64,000 nt of DNA, taken from the NCBI RefSeq assembly GCF_000379605.1, contig NZ_KB902757.1, forward strand, positions 192 through 64,191, in the 5' to 3' direction. The stretch is from Rhizobium giardinii bv. giardinii H152 (GTDB lineage: Bacteria > Pseudomonadota > Alphaproteobacteria > Rhizobiales > Rhizobiaceae). The notes under the pieces are model-generated. The model did not search any database, was not told the origin of the DNA, and saw only the letters and a list, made by a program, of their open reading frames with translations. A program made the translations under genes and the position numbers. This document shows, piece after piece, positions 42,668 to 51,973 of the stretch; positions within the stretch are counted from its first letter, which is position 1; every line of letters starts with the position of its first letter.

Positions 42668-44107
42668 ATGCCGGAGACGATCGCCTTTCTGGAACCGAAG
42701 CAAAGCGTCCTTTCCCGCCGCGCGGCGATCATCGAAGACCTCGCGGACCTTCTGCCCCGCGACTGCCTGATCAGTGAGCGGCGCGGGCTGGTACCCTTCG
42801 AAACGGATGCTTTCATCGCCTATCGCCAGGTGCCGCTTGCCGTTGTCCTGCCGGAAACGACGGCTGAGGTGGCGGCAGTGCTGAGATATTGCAGCCGCTA
42901 CGGCATTCCCGTCGTGCCGCGCGGTGCCGGCACATCGCTGTCCGGCGGGGCGATCCCTCAGGCGGATGCGGTGGTGATCGGCCTGTCGAAGATGTCGCGC
43001 ATTCTCGATATCGATTTCGCCAACCGCACGGCCACGGTTCAGGCCGGTGTGACCAACCTCAATATTTCCGAAGCCGTTTCGGCCGACGGATTCTTCTATG
43101 CGCCGGACCCGAGTTCGCAGCTTGCCTGCACCATCGGCGGCAATATCGGCATGAATTCCGGCGGCGCCCACTGCCTGAAATACGGTGTGACGACCAACAA
43201 TCTGCTCGGCGTGAAGATGGTGCTGTTTGACGGAACGGTGATCGAACTCGGCGGCAAGGCGCTGGATGCGCCGGGCTATGACCTGCTTGGCCTCGTCTGT
43301 GGCTCCGAAGGCCAGCTCGGCATCGTGACCGAGGCGACGGTACGGCTAATCGCCAAGCCGGAAGGGGCGCGCCCGGTGCTCTTCGGCTTTCCTTCCTCGG
43401 AAGAAGCCGGTTCCTGCGTCGCCGAAGTCATCGGTTCCGGTATCATCCCGGTCGCCATCGAATTCATGGACAAGCCGGCAATCAGCATCTGCGAGGCCTT
43501 CGCGCATGCAGGCTACCCGATGGACGTCGAAGCGTTGTTGATCGTCGAGGTCGAGGGCTCGGAAGCCGAGATGGAGGCGATGCTTTCGAACATCATCGAG
43601 ATCGCCCGCCGCCATGGCGTCTCGACGATCAAGGAGAGCCAGTCGGCGACAGAGGCGGCGCTGATCTGGAAGGGCCGCAAATCGGCTTTCGGCGCCACCG
43701 GCCGCATTGCCGACTATATCTGCATGGACGGCACGGTGCCGCTCGGCCAGCTCTCCCATGTGCTGAAGAAAACCAGCGAGATCATCGACGGATACGGCCT
43801 GCGCGTTGCCAACGTCTTTCACGCCGGCGACGGCAACATGCATCCGCTCATTCTCTACAACATCAACGATCCGGAAGATGCCGCGCGCGCGGAAGCTGCG
43901 GGCAATGATATCCTCAAGCTCTGCGTCGATGCGGGCGGCTGCCTTACCGGCGAACATGGCGTCGGCATCGAAAAGCGCGACCTGATGCTGCATCAGTTCA
44001 GCCAGGCCGATCTCGACCAGCAGATGGCCGCCCGCGCCGCCTTCGACCCGCAATGGATCATGAATCCTTCCAAGGTCTTTCCGCTCGAAGGACGTCCTGC
44101 CGCATGA
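42668..44107 (+). CDS. glcD: Glycolate oxidase subunit GlcD (FAD-binding)
   Basis: A 479-residue FAD-linked oxidase of the VAO fold. PVVPRGAGTSLSGGA and GNIGMNSGGAHCLKYGVT are the FAD-binding segments, and VFHAGDGNMHP with GEHGVGIEKRD mark the C-terminal substrate domain. GlcD oxidises glycolate to glyoxylate together with GlcE and GlcF at the inner membrane. AGGAGG precedes the ATG. It heads glcDEF and is coupled to glcE by a four-base overlap. Confidence 0.95.
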   Translation: MPETIAFLEPKQSVLSRRAAIIEDLADLLPRDCLISERRGLVPFETDAFIAYRQVPLAVVLPETTAEVAAVLRYCSRYGIPVVPRGAGTSLSGGAIPQADAVVIGLSKMSRILDIDFANRTATVQAGVTNLNISEAVSADGFFYAPDPSSQLACTIGGNIGMNSGGAHCLKYGVTTNNLLGVKMVLFDGTVIELGGKALDAPGYDLLGLVCGSEGQLGIVTEATVRLIAKPEGARPVLFGFPSSEEAGSCVAEVIGSGIIPVAIEFMDKPAISICEAFAHAGYPMDVEALLIVEVEGSEAEMEAMLSNIIEIARRHGVSTIKESQSATEAALIWKGRKSAFGATGRIADYICMDGTVPLGQLSHVLKKTSEIIDGYGLRVANVFHAGDGNMHPLILYNINDPEDAARAEAAGNDILKLCVDAGGCLTGEHGVGIEKRDLMLHQFSQADLDQQMAARAAFDPQWIMNPSKVFPLEGRPAA

Positions 44108-45309
44108 TCCCGATATTCGAGCCGGAAACCGAAGCGGAAGCGGCCGGTATCGTCGCCACCATCGCCCGCAATGACCTGACGCTGAAGATAGAGGGCGGCG
44201 GAACGCGCTCCGGTCTCGGCAATCCGGTGGCCGCCGACCGGCTCCTCTCGACGCGAAAACTGTCGGGGATCGTTTCGTACAATCCGGCCGAGATGACCAT
44301 GACCACGAAGGCCGGGACGCCTGTCGCCGAGATCGAGGCAATGCTTGTTGAAAACCGCCAGATGCTCGCCTTCGAGCCGCTCGACCATCGCGGCGTCATG
44401 GCGACCGTGGGCGAACCGACGATCGGCGGCGTCTTCGCCACCAACGCTTCCGGCCCCCGCCGCCTGGTGGCGGGTGCTGCACGGGACCACCTGCTCGGCA
44501 TCCGGTTCGCCAATGGCGCTGGCGAGGTCATCAAGTCCGGAGGCAGGGTGATGAAGAACGTCACCGGGCTCGATCTCGTCAAGCTGCTCTGTGGTTCGCA
44601 CGGCACTTTGGGGCTTCTGACGGAAGTCACGTTTAAGGTTCTGCCGCTGCCGCCGGCCTCGGCGACGATCGTCGTGTCCGGGCTGGATGATGCGCAAGCC
44701 GCAGCCGCCATGGCGCGGGCAATGGCTCTGCCGGTCGAGGTTTCGGGTGCGGCACACCTGCCCGAAAGCGTCCGATCGCGTTTTCTCGGTGGCGGTCTGC
44801 CGGACGGCCCGGCAACGGTGCTGAGACTCGAGGGGCTGGCCGCTTCCGTTGTCGTCCGCCGCGAAAAGCTCGTTGCCGCCTTCGCATCGATCGCTCCTGT
44901 TGCCGTTCTCGATCACGACGCGACAACATCCCTCTGGCGGGAAGTCCGCGACGTAAAACCCTATGCGGATGCCACGCAAAAGCCGCTCTGGCGTGTTTCC
45001 GTCGCCCCCTCCGCCGGCCAGCATCTGGTCGCAGCCCTTCGGCTGGAAGCCGGCGTCGATGCCTTTTACGATTGGCAGGGCGGCCTCGTCTGGCTGCGCA
45101 TGGAGGCCGACGCCGAGGCAGATCTGCTGCGCCGTTACATCAAGGGCCTCGGTGGCGGACATGCGGCGCTGGTGTGGGCTTCCGATGCCATTCGCGCGAG
45201 GACGCCGGCGTTTGAACCGGAAGCTCCGGCAGTTGCCGCGCTGTCGGCACGATTGAAACATAAGTTCGATCCCAAGGGGATTTTCAATCCGGGGAAGATG
45301 GGTTTTTGA
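44104..45309 (+). CDS. glcE: Glycolate oxidase subunit GlcE (FAD-binding)
   Basis: A 401-residue second FAD-binding subunit, shorter than GlcD. EGGGTRSGLGNPV and GGVFATNASGPRRLVAGAARD are its cofactor-binding segments, and GGRVMKNVTGLDLVKLLCGS is typical of GlcE. It ends KFDPKGIFNPGKM, the usual C-terminus. Its ATG overlaps the glcD stop. A palindromic repeat lies between this gene and glcF. Confidence 0.95.
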   Translation: MIPIFEPETEAEAAGIVATIARNDLTLKIEGGGTRSGLGNPVAADRLLSTRKLSGIVSYNPAEMTMTTKAGTPVAEIEAMLVENRQMLAFEPLDHRGVMATVGEPTIGGVFATNASGPRRLVAGAARDHLLGIRFANGAGEVIKSGGRVMKNVTGLDLVKLLCGSHGTLGLLTEVTFKVLPLPPASATIVVSGLDDAQAAAAMARAMALPVEVSGAAHLPESVRSRFLGGGLPDGPATVLRLEGLAASVVVRREKLVAAFASIAPVAVLDHDATTSLWREVRDVKPYADATQKPLWRVSVAPSAGQHLVAALRLEAGVDAFYDWQGGLVWLRMEADAEADLLRRYIKGLGGGHAALVWASDAIRARTPAFEPEAPAVAALSARLKHKFDPKGIFNPGKMGF

Positions 45310-45327
45310 GTATGACGCGCATCCCGA

Positions 45328-45376
45328 ATACCCCCCTTGAGGGGGAGATGTCACGAAGTGACAGAGGGGGGTATCT
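45328..45376. repeat. Short palindromic intergenic repeat, copy 1 (between glcE and glcF)
   Basis: An approximately 49-bp compound palindrome: outer arms ATACCCCCC/GGGGGGTAT enclose CTTGAGGGGGAGATGTCAC and GAAGTGAC. Close relatives are at 53517-53558 and 53622-53668. This belongs to the short mosaic repeats scattered between genes in Rhizobiales. Here it sits inside an operon, where it could form a stable RNA hairpin. Confidence 0.75.
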
Positions 45377-45403
45377 CTCCTCCAATGCGGGGGCTTGTTG
45401 CTG

Positions 45404-46705
45404 ATGCAAACCAACTTCACCGCCGCCCAGCTCGCCGATCCGCATGTCGCCGAATCCGAATCGATCCTGCGCAAATGCGTGCATTGCGGCTTCTGCACGG
45501 CCACCTGTCCGACCTATGTGACGCTCGGCAACGAGCTCGACAGCCCGCGCGGGCGCATCTACCTGATCAAGGACATGCTGGAAAACGGCCGCCCGGCGGA
45601 CGAGGAAGTGGTCACCCATATCGACCGCTGCCTGTCCTGCCTTGCCTGCATGACCACCTGTCCGTCCGGCGTGAACTATATGCATCTGGTCGATCACGCC
45701 CGCGTCCATATCGAAAACATCTACAAGAGGCCGCTGAAAGATCGGCTGGTGCGGGCCACGCTGGCGGCGGTCCTGCCCTATCCCTCACGCTTCCGTCTGG
45801 CGCTCAAGGCTGCCCGCCTCGGCCGGCCCTTTGCAGCGTTGCTGAGACGGGTGCCGCCGCTTAAGGCCTTTGGCGTCATGCTCGATCTGGCGCCGCGTCG
45901 CATTGCGCCACCGTCCAACGCAGCGCAGCCGGGAACACGGGCGGCAGGCGCTGAAAAGCGCGGCCGCGTCGCCATACTCACGGGCTGCGCCCAACCGGTG
46001 CTGAAGCCGGAAATCAACGAGGCGACGATCCGGCTTCTGACGCGGCTCGGTGTCGAGGTCGTGGTGCCGGAGGGCGAGGGCTGTTGCGGAGCGCTCGTCC
46101 ATCACATGGGCCGCGAGGAACAGGCGCTCGTCTCTGCTCGCCGCAATGTCGACGCCTGGATCAAGGCGGCCGACGAAGGCGGGCTGGACGCGATCGTCAT
46201 CACCGCCTCCGGCTGCGGCACGACCATCAAGGATTACGGCCACATGCTGCGCCTCGATCCTGCCTATGCGGAAAAGGCCGCACGGGTGTCGGCGCTGGCA
46301 AAGGACATCACGGAATATCTGACAAGCCTCGATCTGCCGCGGCAGGAGGCGAAAAACATGACGGTCGCCTACCACTCGGCCTGCTCGATGCAGCACGGCC
46401 AGAAGATTACCGTGGCGCCGAAGCTGTTGTTGAAAAACGCCGGCTTTACGGTCCGCGATCCCGCGGAGGGGCATCTCTGTTGCGGTTCGGCCGGAACCTA
46501 CAACATCCTGCAGCCGGAGATTTCGGCGACGCTGAAGGCGCGCAAGGTCAAGAACATCGAGGCGACCAAGGCCGATATCGTCGCCACCGGCAATATCGGC
46601 TGCATCACCCAGATCGCCACCGGCACGAGGATGCCGATCCTGCACACGGTGGAACTGCTCGACTGGGCCTATGGCGGTGAAAAGCCGGCCTTGCTTCAGA
46701 AGTGA
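45404..46705 (+). CDS. glcF: Glycolate oxidase iron-sulfur subunit GlcF
   Basis: A 433-residue iron-sulfur protein. Two 4Fe-4S motifs are seen near residues 25-37 (CVHCGFCTATCP) and 76-87 (CLSCLACMTTCP). Two CCG domains follow, with GEGCCGALVHHMG and GHLCCGSAGTYN. It passes electrons from the GlcDE flavins to the quinone pool. The ATG is at 45404, but the ribosome site is poor because the repeat occupies the gap to glcE; a TTG nine bases upstream is possible. Confidence 0.95.
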   Translation: MQTNFTAAQLADPHVAESESILRKCVHCGFCTATCPTYVTLGNELDSPRGRIYLIKDMLENGRPADEEVVTHIDRCLSCLACMTTCPSGVNYMHLVDHARVHIENIYKRPLKDRLVRATLAAVLPYPSRFRLALKAARLGRPFAALLRRVPPLKAFGVMLDLAPRRIAPPSNAAQPGTRAAGAEKRGRVAILTGCAQPVLKPEINEATIRLLTRLGVEVVVPEGEGCCGALVHHMGREEQALVSARRNVDAWIKAADEGGLDAIVITASGCGTTIKDYGHMLRLDPAYAEKAARVSALAKDITEYLTSLDLPRQEAKNMTVAYHSACSMQHGQKITVAPKLLLKNAGFTVRDPAEGHLCCGSAGTYNILQPEISATLKARKVKNIEATKADIVATGNIGCITQIATGTRMPILHTVELLDWAYGGEKPALLQK

Positions 46706-46744
46706 ACGGCACGTCGACGGTGTGGCGGGTCCGAACCGGCAAAC

Positions 46745-46770
46745 AAAAAAGCGCCCGCCGAAGCGGACGC
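46745..46770 (-). terminator. Terminator after the L,D-transpeptidase gene at 46797
   Basis: On the minus strand GCGTCCGC (46770-46763) pairs with GCGGGCGC (46758-46751), with one G-T pair and a 4-base loop, followed by a six-T run. The same structure could end glcF on the other strand, less efficiently. Confidence 0.7.
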
Positions 46771-46796
46771 CTTCGATAACTCTCAGTGCCGAGTGA

Positions 46797-47489
46797 TCAG
46801 CCGCCGAAGATGGTGCGCAGGATGTCCACGCCGCGATCGTCATAGGAAACATCGCCCTGCTTGTTGCCGGGGCCGATGACGATGACCTTGGTGCCGATGT
46901 CGGCACGCTCGTAGAGATGTTCGACATCCTTGTTCATCATGCGGATGCAGCCCGAAGACATGTTCTGGCCGATCGTCCAGGGCTGGTTGGTGCCATGGAT
47001 GCGGAATCCGGAATCGCTCTTGCCCTTGTAGAGGTAGAGCGCCCGGGCGCCGAGCGGATTGTCGATGCCGCCTTCCTGGTAGGCCGGCAGGATGCGGCCA
47101 TTCTTGCGTTCGCGGATGATCATTTCCGGCGGCGGCGTCCACCCCGGCCATTCCGCCTTGCGCTGCACCTTGACGACGCCCGACCAGCCGAAGCCTTCGC
47201 GACCGACGCCGATGCCGTAGCGGGTGGCCCTGTTCGGACCCTCGATGTAATAGAGGTACTTATTGTTGGTATCGACGATGATGGTGCCGGGCGCCTCATC
47301 GGTCGAGAGCCGCACCTTCGTGCGCCAGAATTTCTTCGCCGGCTTCTTTTCCATCGCCACCAGCGTCACGTCCGGCGTGGACTGCGTGGCTGCGGCCTGA
47401 TTCGGCATGAAGGCCGAAGCGCTCGACGCGCCGAAAGTAACAGCGGCCGCAAACCCGATTGCGGCCAATGTCTGCAAGGCATAGTTCAT
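46797..47489 (-). CDS. L,D-transpeptidase (YkuD), copy 1
   Basis: 230 residues. A signal peptide (LQTLAAIGFAAAVTFGASSA) sends it to the periplasm. The YkuD domain runs from about residue 70 and carries the catalytic motif FRIHGTNQPWTIGQNMSSGC with the nucleophilic Cys, followed by IRM. It forms 3-3 peptidoglycan cross-links or attaches proteins to peptidoglycan. A second, related gene lies 170 bases upstream on the same strand, so the pair arose by duplication. Confidence 0.92.
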   Translation of the reverse strand: MNYALQTLAAIGFAAAVTFGASSASAFMPNQAAATQSTPDVTLVAMEKKPAKKFWRTKVRLSTDEAPGTIIVDTNNKYLYYIEGPNRATRYGIGVGREGFGWSGVVKVQRKAEWPGWTPPPEMIIRERKNGRILPAYQEGGIDNPLGARALYLYKGKSDSGFRIHGTNQPWTIGQNMSSGCIRMMNKDVEHLYERADIGTKVIVIGPGNKQGDVSYDDRGVDILRTIFGG

Positions 47490-47658
47490 CGACAGATTTC
47501 CCTCATCCGGTCCCAAGCTGGGGCACGCTATTCAATATTGCGTTTTACGCAAGTCTAACGCGTCTTGGATAGAGGAAATCGGGTCGTTATACCTGTTACG
47601 TCGGGAGCTGCTGTTGCTGAAAGGCCACGTATTGGCTCCTCGGCGGTTAAGCGACGGC

Positions 47659-48423
47659 TTAGATCACGACGACCTTGGTACCGATTTTGACGCGCTCGTA
47701 GAGGTCGACCACGTCCTCGTTGCGCATGCGGATGCAGCCGGACGAGACGGCAAATCCGATCGACCAGGGAGCGTTGGTGCCGTGGATGCGGTAGAGCGTC
47801 GAGCCGAGATACATGGCGCGGGCGCCGAGCGGATTGGCCGGGCCGCCCTCCATGGTGGCTGGCAGATAATGTCCCTTGGCCGCTTCACGGGCGATCATTT
47901 CGGATGGCGGCGTCCAGACCGGCCACTCGGATTTGCGGGTCACCTTGTGGACGCCGGCCCATTCGAAGCCCGGCTTGCCGACGCCGACGCCGTAGCGCCG
48001 CGCTTGCCCCTTGCCGGTGACGAGATAGAGGAAGCGGCTGTTGGTATCGATGACGATCGTGCCCGGCTTTTCCTGCGTTTCATAGGCAACCGTTTGGGGC
48101 AGGAATTGCGGATCGAGCTGGCGCTGCACCGGCTTCTGGGCGCGGGTCATGGCGACCGGTTGCGCGACGGCAACGCCGGAGCGCTTGACGCGGCGCTGGA
48201 ACAAATACTGTTTTCGGGTGGCGCGCTCGCTCTGAACGTCTATAGGGCGCTGCTGACGGTAGACGACGGGCTGAACGCTGCCGCCGAGCTGGGTGACCCA
48301 GGGGGCGGTTAGATCCGGGCTGATGATGACCGGCGGGCGGTTCTGATAGCGGTCCTGTGCTTCCGCAAGGCTGGAAAATGCAACGAACAGGGACGTGGCA
48401 AGGATCAGGGTTTTCTTCATCAT
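47659..48423 (-). CDS. L,D-transpeptidase (YkuD), copy 2
   Basis: 254 residues. Signal peptide KKTLILATSLFVAFSSLAEA, then about 90 Gln/Arg-rich linker residues and a YkuD domain with YRIHGTNAPWSIGFAVSSGC, followed by IRM. It ends immediately after the domain (KVVVI), without the tail of copy 1. The ATG at 48423 is followed by a second in-frame ATG; no strong ribosome site is visible. Its function should parallel that of copy 1, with a longer linker to reach the cell wall. Confidence 0.9.
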   Translation of the reverse strand: MMKKTLILATSLFVAFSSLAEAQDRYQNRPPVIISPDLTAPWVTQLGGSVQPVVYRQQRPIDVQSERATRKQYLFQRRVKRSGVAVAQPVAMTRAQKPVQRQLDPQFLPQTVAYETQEKPGTIVIDTNSRFLYLVTGKGQARRYGVGVGKPGFEWAGVHKVTRKSEWPVWTPPSEMIAREAAKGHYLPATMEGGPANPLGARAMYLGSTLYRIHGTNAPWSIGFAVSSGCIRMRNEDVVDLYERVKIGTKVVVI

Positions 48424-48677
48424 CGGGCGGACTCGCTACCTTTCGCCGGAACTGTCTCATAGCTCCGCCGTCCGCCGGGCTGGCGGATGGCGGGTGGGGA
48501 TAGGAACGCCAAGAGAGGCTTGGCGGAATGGGGTGATCGTGGCAGGGGGGAGCGACCGAATGGTAAATAGCGGTTCATTAAAAGGCATTCGGCAAGGTAA
48601 AGCTTTGGGTAGGGTTATCGTCCGCTTTCGGACTATGGTTGGCAAATGGTAAAGCACCGAAAAGCAGGGAGAAACGC

Positions 48678-49307
48678 GTGACGGCAAGGGGTATAATCAC
48701 CGGCGAGGACGGTCGCGACCGCTGCGCCTGGCATGCCAATCTGGAAGATTACCAGCGTTATCATGACGACGAGTGGGGCCGGCCAATGGCCGACGATATC
48801 CGGCTGTTCGAGAAGATCTGCCTCGAAGGGTTCCAGTCTGGCCTGTCCTGGCTGACCATCCTCAGAAAGCGTGAAGCCTTCCGCGCCGCCTTCGCGGGGT
48901 TCGACTTCGATGTGGTCGCCACCTTCGGTAACGCCGATGTCGAACGCTGTCTCGCGGACACCGGCATCGTCCGGCATCGCGGCAAGATCGTCTCGACGAT
49001 CAACAATGCGAAGCGCGCGCAGGAATTGAGGGCCGAATTCGGCACGCTGGCGCGCTATTTCTGGAGCCATGAGCCGGGCGCAAACGAGCGGCCGAAGGCC
49101 GTCACCTATGAGACGATAGCCGCCAATCCGACGACGCCGACCTCCGTCATGATATCCAAGGATCTGAAAAAGCGCGGCTGGACCTTCGTCGGCCCGACCA
49201 CGGTCTATGCCTTCATGCAGGCAATGGGTCTGGTCAACGACCATGTCGAAGGCTGTTGCTGCCGGGAACAGATCGAGCAGATGCGGGCATCTTTCGTGCG
49301 CCCGTAA
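48678..49307 (+). CDS. tag: DNA-3-methyladenine glycosylase I
   Basis: A 209-residue Tag-type glycosylase that removes 3-methyladenine from alkylated DNA. RCAWHANLEDYQRYHDDEWG carries the N-terminal zinc Cys and the family start, FQSGLSWLTILRKREAFR is the core, and the C-terminal His and Cys ligands of the zinc snap are in HVEGCCC. The GTG at 48678 was chosen because GGGAGA lies seven bases upstream. It is divergent from the second L,D-transpeptidase. Confidence 0.93.
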   Translation: MTARGIITGEDGRDRCAWHANLEDYQRYHDDEWGRPMADDIRLFEKICLEGFQSGLSWLTILRKREAFRAAFAGFDFDVVATFGNADVERCLADTGIVRHRGKIVSTINNAKRAQELRAEFGTLARYFWSHEPGANERPKAVTYETIAANPTTPTSVMISKDLKKRGWTFVGPTTVYAFMQAMGLVNDHVEGCCCREQIEQMRASFVRP

Positions 49308-49326
49308 ACCGCTCTCGGTCCGATCG

Positions 49327-49521
49327 TCAGTGCAGGCGGGCCGTCGGTCTGTTGTTCATATAAAGAAGAACCGCGCCGAAGATGACCAGCATGGCGCCGA
49401 TCACCAGCCATTCCTTGTTGTCCGACATCGGACTGCCAGTAATGATATTGGAACCTTGCAGCATCCAGAGGCCGCCGAGCAATATGACGAAGATGCCGGC
49501 AATATTCTTGAATATCTTCAT
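49327..49521 (-). CDS. Small membrane protein of unknown function
   Basis: 64 residues with two hydrophobic helices (residues about 6-24 and 37-54) and a short polar link SDNKEW. I do not recognise the family; comparable two-helix proteins are common in rhizobia. The ATG at 49521 follows GGGAGGAC. It is convergent with tag, 20 bases apart. Confidence 0.65.
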   Translation of the reverse strand: MKIFKNIAGIFVILLGGLWMLQGSNIITGSPMSDNKEWLVIGAMLVIFGAVLLYMNNRPTARLH

Positions 49522-49644
49522 GATGTCCTCCCACACCCTGACAGAATTATGTGCCTGTCATTGTCTCCGGTCAACGTGGGGCGAAAAGAGGTGTTGCGCA
49601 GACGCCGGAGACAAACTCCGGCGCCGCTCTTTATGGATGGAGGA

Positions 49645-50028
49645 TCAGCCGCCGTTCCTGGCGAGCCATTCCTTCATCATCCTGATCTCCGCTTCCTGGG
49701 CGGAAATGATGTCTTCGGCGAGTTTGCGTAAACGGGCATCCTTGCCGTATTCAAGCTCGATCTTCGCCATGTCGATCGCCCCCTGGTGATGGGCGATCAT
49801 GCCGCGCACGAAGTCGGCATCGGTATTGCCGGTAAAGGTGATGTCCATCCCTTCATGCATCTTCGCATTGGCCGCAGCAAAGGCCTTGCTCGACGGACCC
49901 GTATCGCCCTTCGGCTCGCTCACCTGCATGGAGCCGTGGTCCATCTTGCTGTGGTCCATCTCCTGCGCGGCGACGGGGGCAGTGAAGGTTAGGGCCAGCG
50001 CAGCGGCCATGAGGTATCTCGGAGACAT
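49645..50028 (-). CDS. DUF305 family secreted protein, possible copper handling
   Basis: A 127-residue protein with a signal peptide ending APVAAQ, then a Met/His-rich segment (MDHSKMDHGSMQ) and a DUF305 domain with DFVRGMIAHHQGAIDMAK and SAQEAEIRMMKEW. DUF305 proteins such as CopM are periplasmic or extracellular and have been tied to copper binding. The start is at 50028. A Cys/His-rich secreted protein gene precedes it on the same strand, so the two may form a metal-response pair. Confidence 0.88.
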   Translation of the reverse strand: MSPRYLMAAALALTFTAPVAAQEMDHSKMDHGSMQVSEPKGDTGPSSKAFAAANAKMHEGMDITFTGNTDADFVRGMIAHHQGAIDMAKIELEYGKDARLRKLAEDIISAQEAEIRMMKEWLARNGG

Positions 50029-50081
50029 TTTGTGCTCTCTTTCGTTTCTGAAAAATCGTAGATGCGGAGTTGCCTCCGCGT

Positions 50082-50453
50082 TCAAGAAGCCGAGAGCAAT
50101 GTCTTGGGAGGAGGGAACTGCGGTTCGAGGGCGGTTGCCTGCAGCGGCTTCTGCGGCCGCGGGCGGATCGCCGAGCCGGGAGGCTCGGCCCTGCCGAGAT
50201 CAGGCGTGTCGAGAACGACGGCGAAACAGGCCGCGCAGAGCAGCGGATGCACCGTCTGCGGATGATGATCGCAGTTGTTCGCTTTGGGCGCGCAGTGATC
50301 CAGGCCAGGGGATGCAGAGGCGCCGTGGTCCGCGGATGCGCGGGTATGATGCATCGTCACCATGCCGCCCAGATCCTGCACCCGGGCGAGCGAAGCCGTC
50401 CAGCCGCTGATCAGGGCACAGAAAAGGGCTGTGATGAGAAGGATGGCGCGCAT
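50082..50453 (-). CDS. Hypothetical secreted Cys/His-rich protein
   Basis: 123 residues with a clear signal peptide (MRAILLITALFCALISGWTA). The mature part holds MHHTRASADHGASASPGLDH and CAPKANNCDHHPQTVHPLLC, followed by AAC, a cluster of four Cys and eight His that could bind metal. I cannot name the family. It lies 54 bases upstream of the DUF305 start on the same strand, supporting a joint role in metal handling. The ATG at 50453 gives the signal at the exact N-terminus but lacks an obvious ribosome site; an ATG at 50483 is possible. Confidence 0.55.
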   Translation of the reverse strand: MRAILLITALFCALISGWTASLARVQDLGGMVTMHHTRASADHGASASPGLDHCAPKANNCDHHPQTVHPLLCAACFAVVLDTPDLGRAEPPGSAIRPRPQKPLQATALEPQFPPPKTLLSAS

Positions 50454-50519
50454 GACGTGAAGATAGGAGTGTGGCCGACCCATGAAAAGACCCGTGGATC
50501 GCGCTTTCTGAAAAGACCG

Positions 50520-50936
50520 TTAGCCGCCGGCCGGTGCGAAGGCGAAGATGCCCTGCATGCGCCCGCCGGCCGGTGGAGCGCCCAGGGTCGAGGTGCCGAC
50601 GCAAAAGACCGGCGTCGTGGCGCCACTCTCTTCCTGCAGCGTCGTGCAGAAACAGAAGGAGGATGCCGCAGCGGTGGCCTCTTCGAGGATGTTGAGCACT
50701 GTCTTGTGATGATCCTCGTGGTAGTTGCGGATGATGTCCAGCAATCCGCAGAGCGTGTCGCCAAGGCCATGTCGCGTCCTGGTGGTTTCGCCGATGGCGA
50801 AGATGCCGGTCGAAAGGTCGCAATGCCATCTTTCGATAAGATAGTTCCGTCCTACCAGTGTCTGGGCCCATTCTTCGTGGGCGCGGCTGTCTTCGGGCAG
50901 GATCGTGCCGAATCCCGGTTTCATCAACTGCAGCAT
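50520..50936 (-). CDS. Small cytoplasmic protein of an unrecognised family, paralogue A
   Basis: 138 residues with no signal or membrane helix. Conserved features are RHGLGDTLCGLLDIIRNYHE, ASSFCFCTTLQEESG and PVFCVGTSTL, followed by GIFAFAP. The same elements occur in the gene at 58145 (HGLRQPECGLLNLVRCYDG, SSSFCFSTTI, PVFCVGESSG, GVFCFP), so the two are paralogues. The alternating hydrophobic strands suggest a PAS- or GAF-like sensor, but that is a guess. The neighbour at 51219 is a divergent XRE regulator. Confidence 0.65.
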   Translation of the reverse strand: MLQLMKPGFGTILPEDSRAHEEWAQTLVGRNYLIERWHCDLSTGIFAIGETTRTRHGLGDTLCGLLDIIRNYHEDHHKTVLNILEEATAAASSFCFCTTLQEESGATTPVFCVGTSTLGAPPAGGRMQGIFAFAPAGG

Positions 50937-51218
50937 GCCGTCTTCCGCTCCTTGCTGTCCCGCCGCACGGACAGCTTTTGCAAAAACGAGACAGTTTTTG
51001 CCATTAAGCTGGTCGCGCCGCGAAACAGGGCTTTACCCGCCGGGAAAAAAGAATTGTTCTTGTCTCTCATCGCTCCGTCGCAGCCTTGCGTGAAACGTCC
51101 CCATGAAATTGAAAATAATGCACAAAAACCGCAACTTAAATGCCAAGGATTGATCATTTGCTAACCTCTTGGTTTTGATCAGGCGCATCACGCAATCCTG
51201 GATTTCGGAAAACACCAC

Positions 51219-51848
51219 ATGTCGACATTTTTGATTCAGGGCGAGTTGGTCAGGCAGCTTCGGGACTACCGGCTGAAGGCGGGCCTGAGCCAGAGCGATA
51301 TCGCCTGGAAGCTTGGGTTTTCCCTGCCGACGGTTTCGCGCTGGGAGCGCGGCATTTCGACGCCTGACCTGCGCGCCACCGGCGCGATCGTCGATTTCCT
51401 GCGCCGCGCCGATGTCTATGCCGGAAACGTGCTGTTGCGGTCGATCGTCAATGCGCGTGACAGCCGCAACCTCTGGGAAGGCGAGGATATCCGCTATCTC
51501 GCCGGCTCGCGGCAGGAATTTGCCGAAACGCCGCAGATGCGGGCCATGATCGGCAACAGCATCCGCCGCTACATGACCGGGCTCTACCATGACTTCATCG
51601 AGGATCGCGCCATCGTCTCCAGTCTCAAGGCGGGCGACCTTGCCAGCATCGATTTCTACGGCGGGGCCTCGATGTCGGTGACGACCATTCCCGACGGCTT
51701 CGTGCAGTTCAAGCGGATCAGCTTCCAGTCGGAGTTGAAGGGCGTCATCCGTGGCGACACTCATTCGATCCTCATCCCGCAGGCCGAGGCGCCGATGGCC
51801 GAGGGCGCGGTGGTCCATAACTGGGATACGCTGTCGCTGCCGGTTTAG
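51219..51848 (+). CDS. XRE-family transcriptional regulator with a C-terminal sensor-like region
   Basis: 209 residues. The helix-turn-helix is at about 10-62 (LVRQLRDYRLKAGLSQSDIA, WKLGFSLPTVSRWERGIS). The following 140 residues, with QMRAMIGNSIRRYMTGLYHD and a beta-rich end (SMSVTTIPDGFVQFKRISFQ), do not match a LexA- or cupin-type domain I know and may bind an effector. It is divergent from paralogue A of the unrecognised family and 125 bases upstream of hisS. Confidence 0.82.
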   Translation: MSTFLIQGELVRQLRDYRLKAGLSQSDIAWKLGFSLPTVSRWERGISTPDLRATGAIVDFLRRADVYAGNVLLRSIVNARDSRNLWEGEDIRYLAGSRQEFAETPQMRAMIGNSIRRYMTGLYHDFIEDRAIVSSLKAGDLASIDFYGGASMSVTTIPDGFVQFKRISFQSELKGVIRGDTHSILIPQAEAPMAEGAVVHNWDTLSLPV

Positions 51849-51973
51849 CCCGCGCAAAGCCGCGCAGAGACTTGCCGCCTTGGCCCTGATCGGATAGGGA
51901 AAGCGCCAATTCCCCTGACCGATTAAAATGACCGATCAACCCATGACCGGTCGACGCTGAAAGTGCGGACCCC

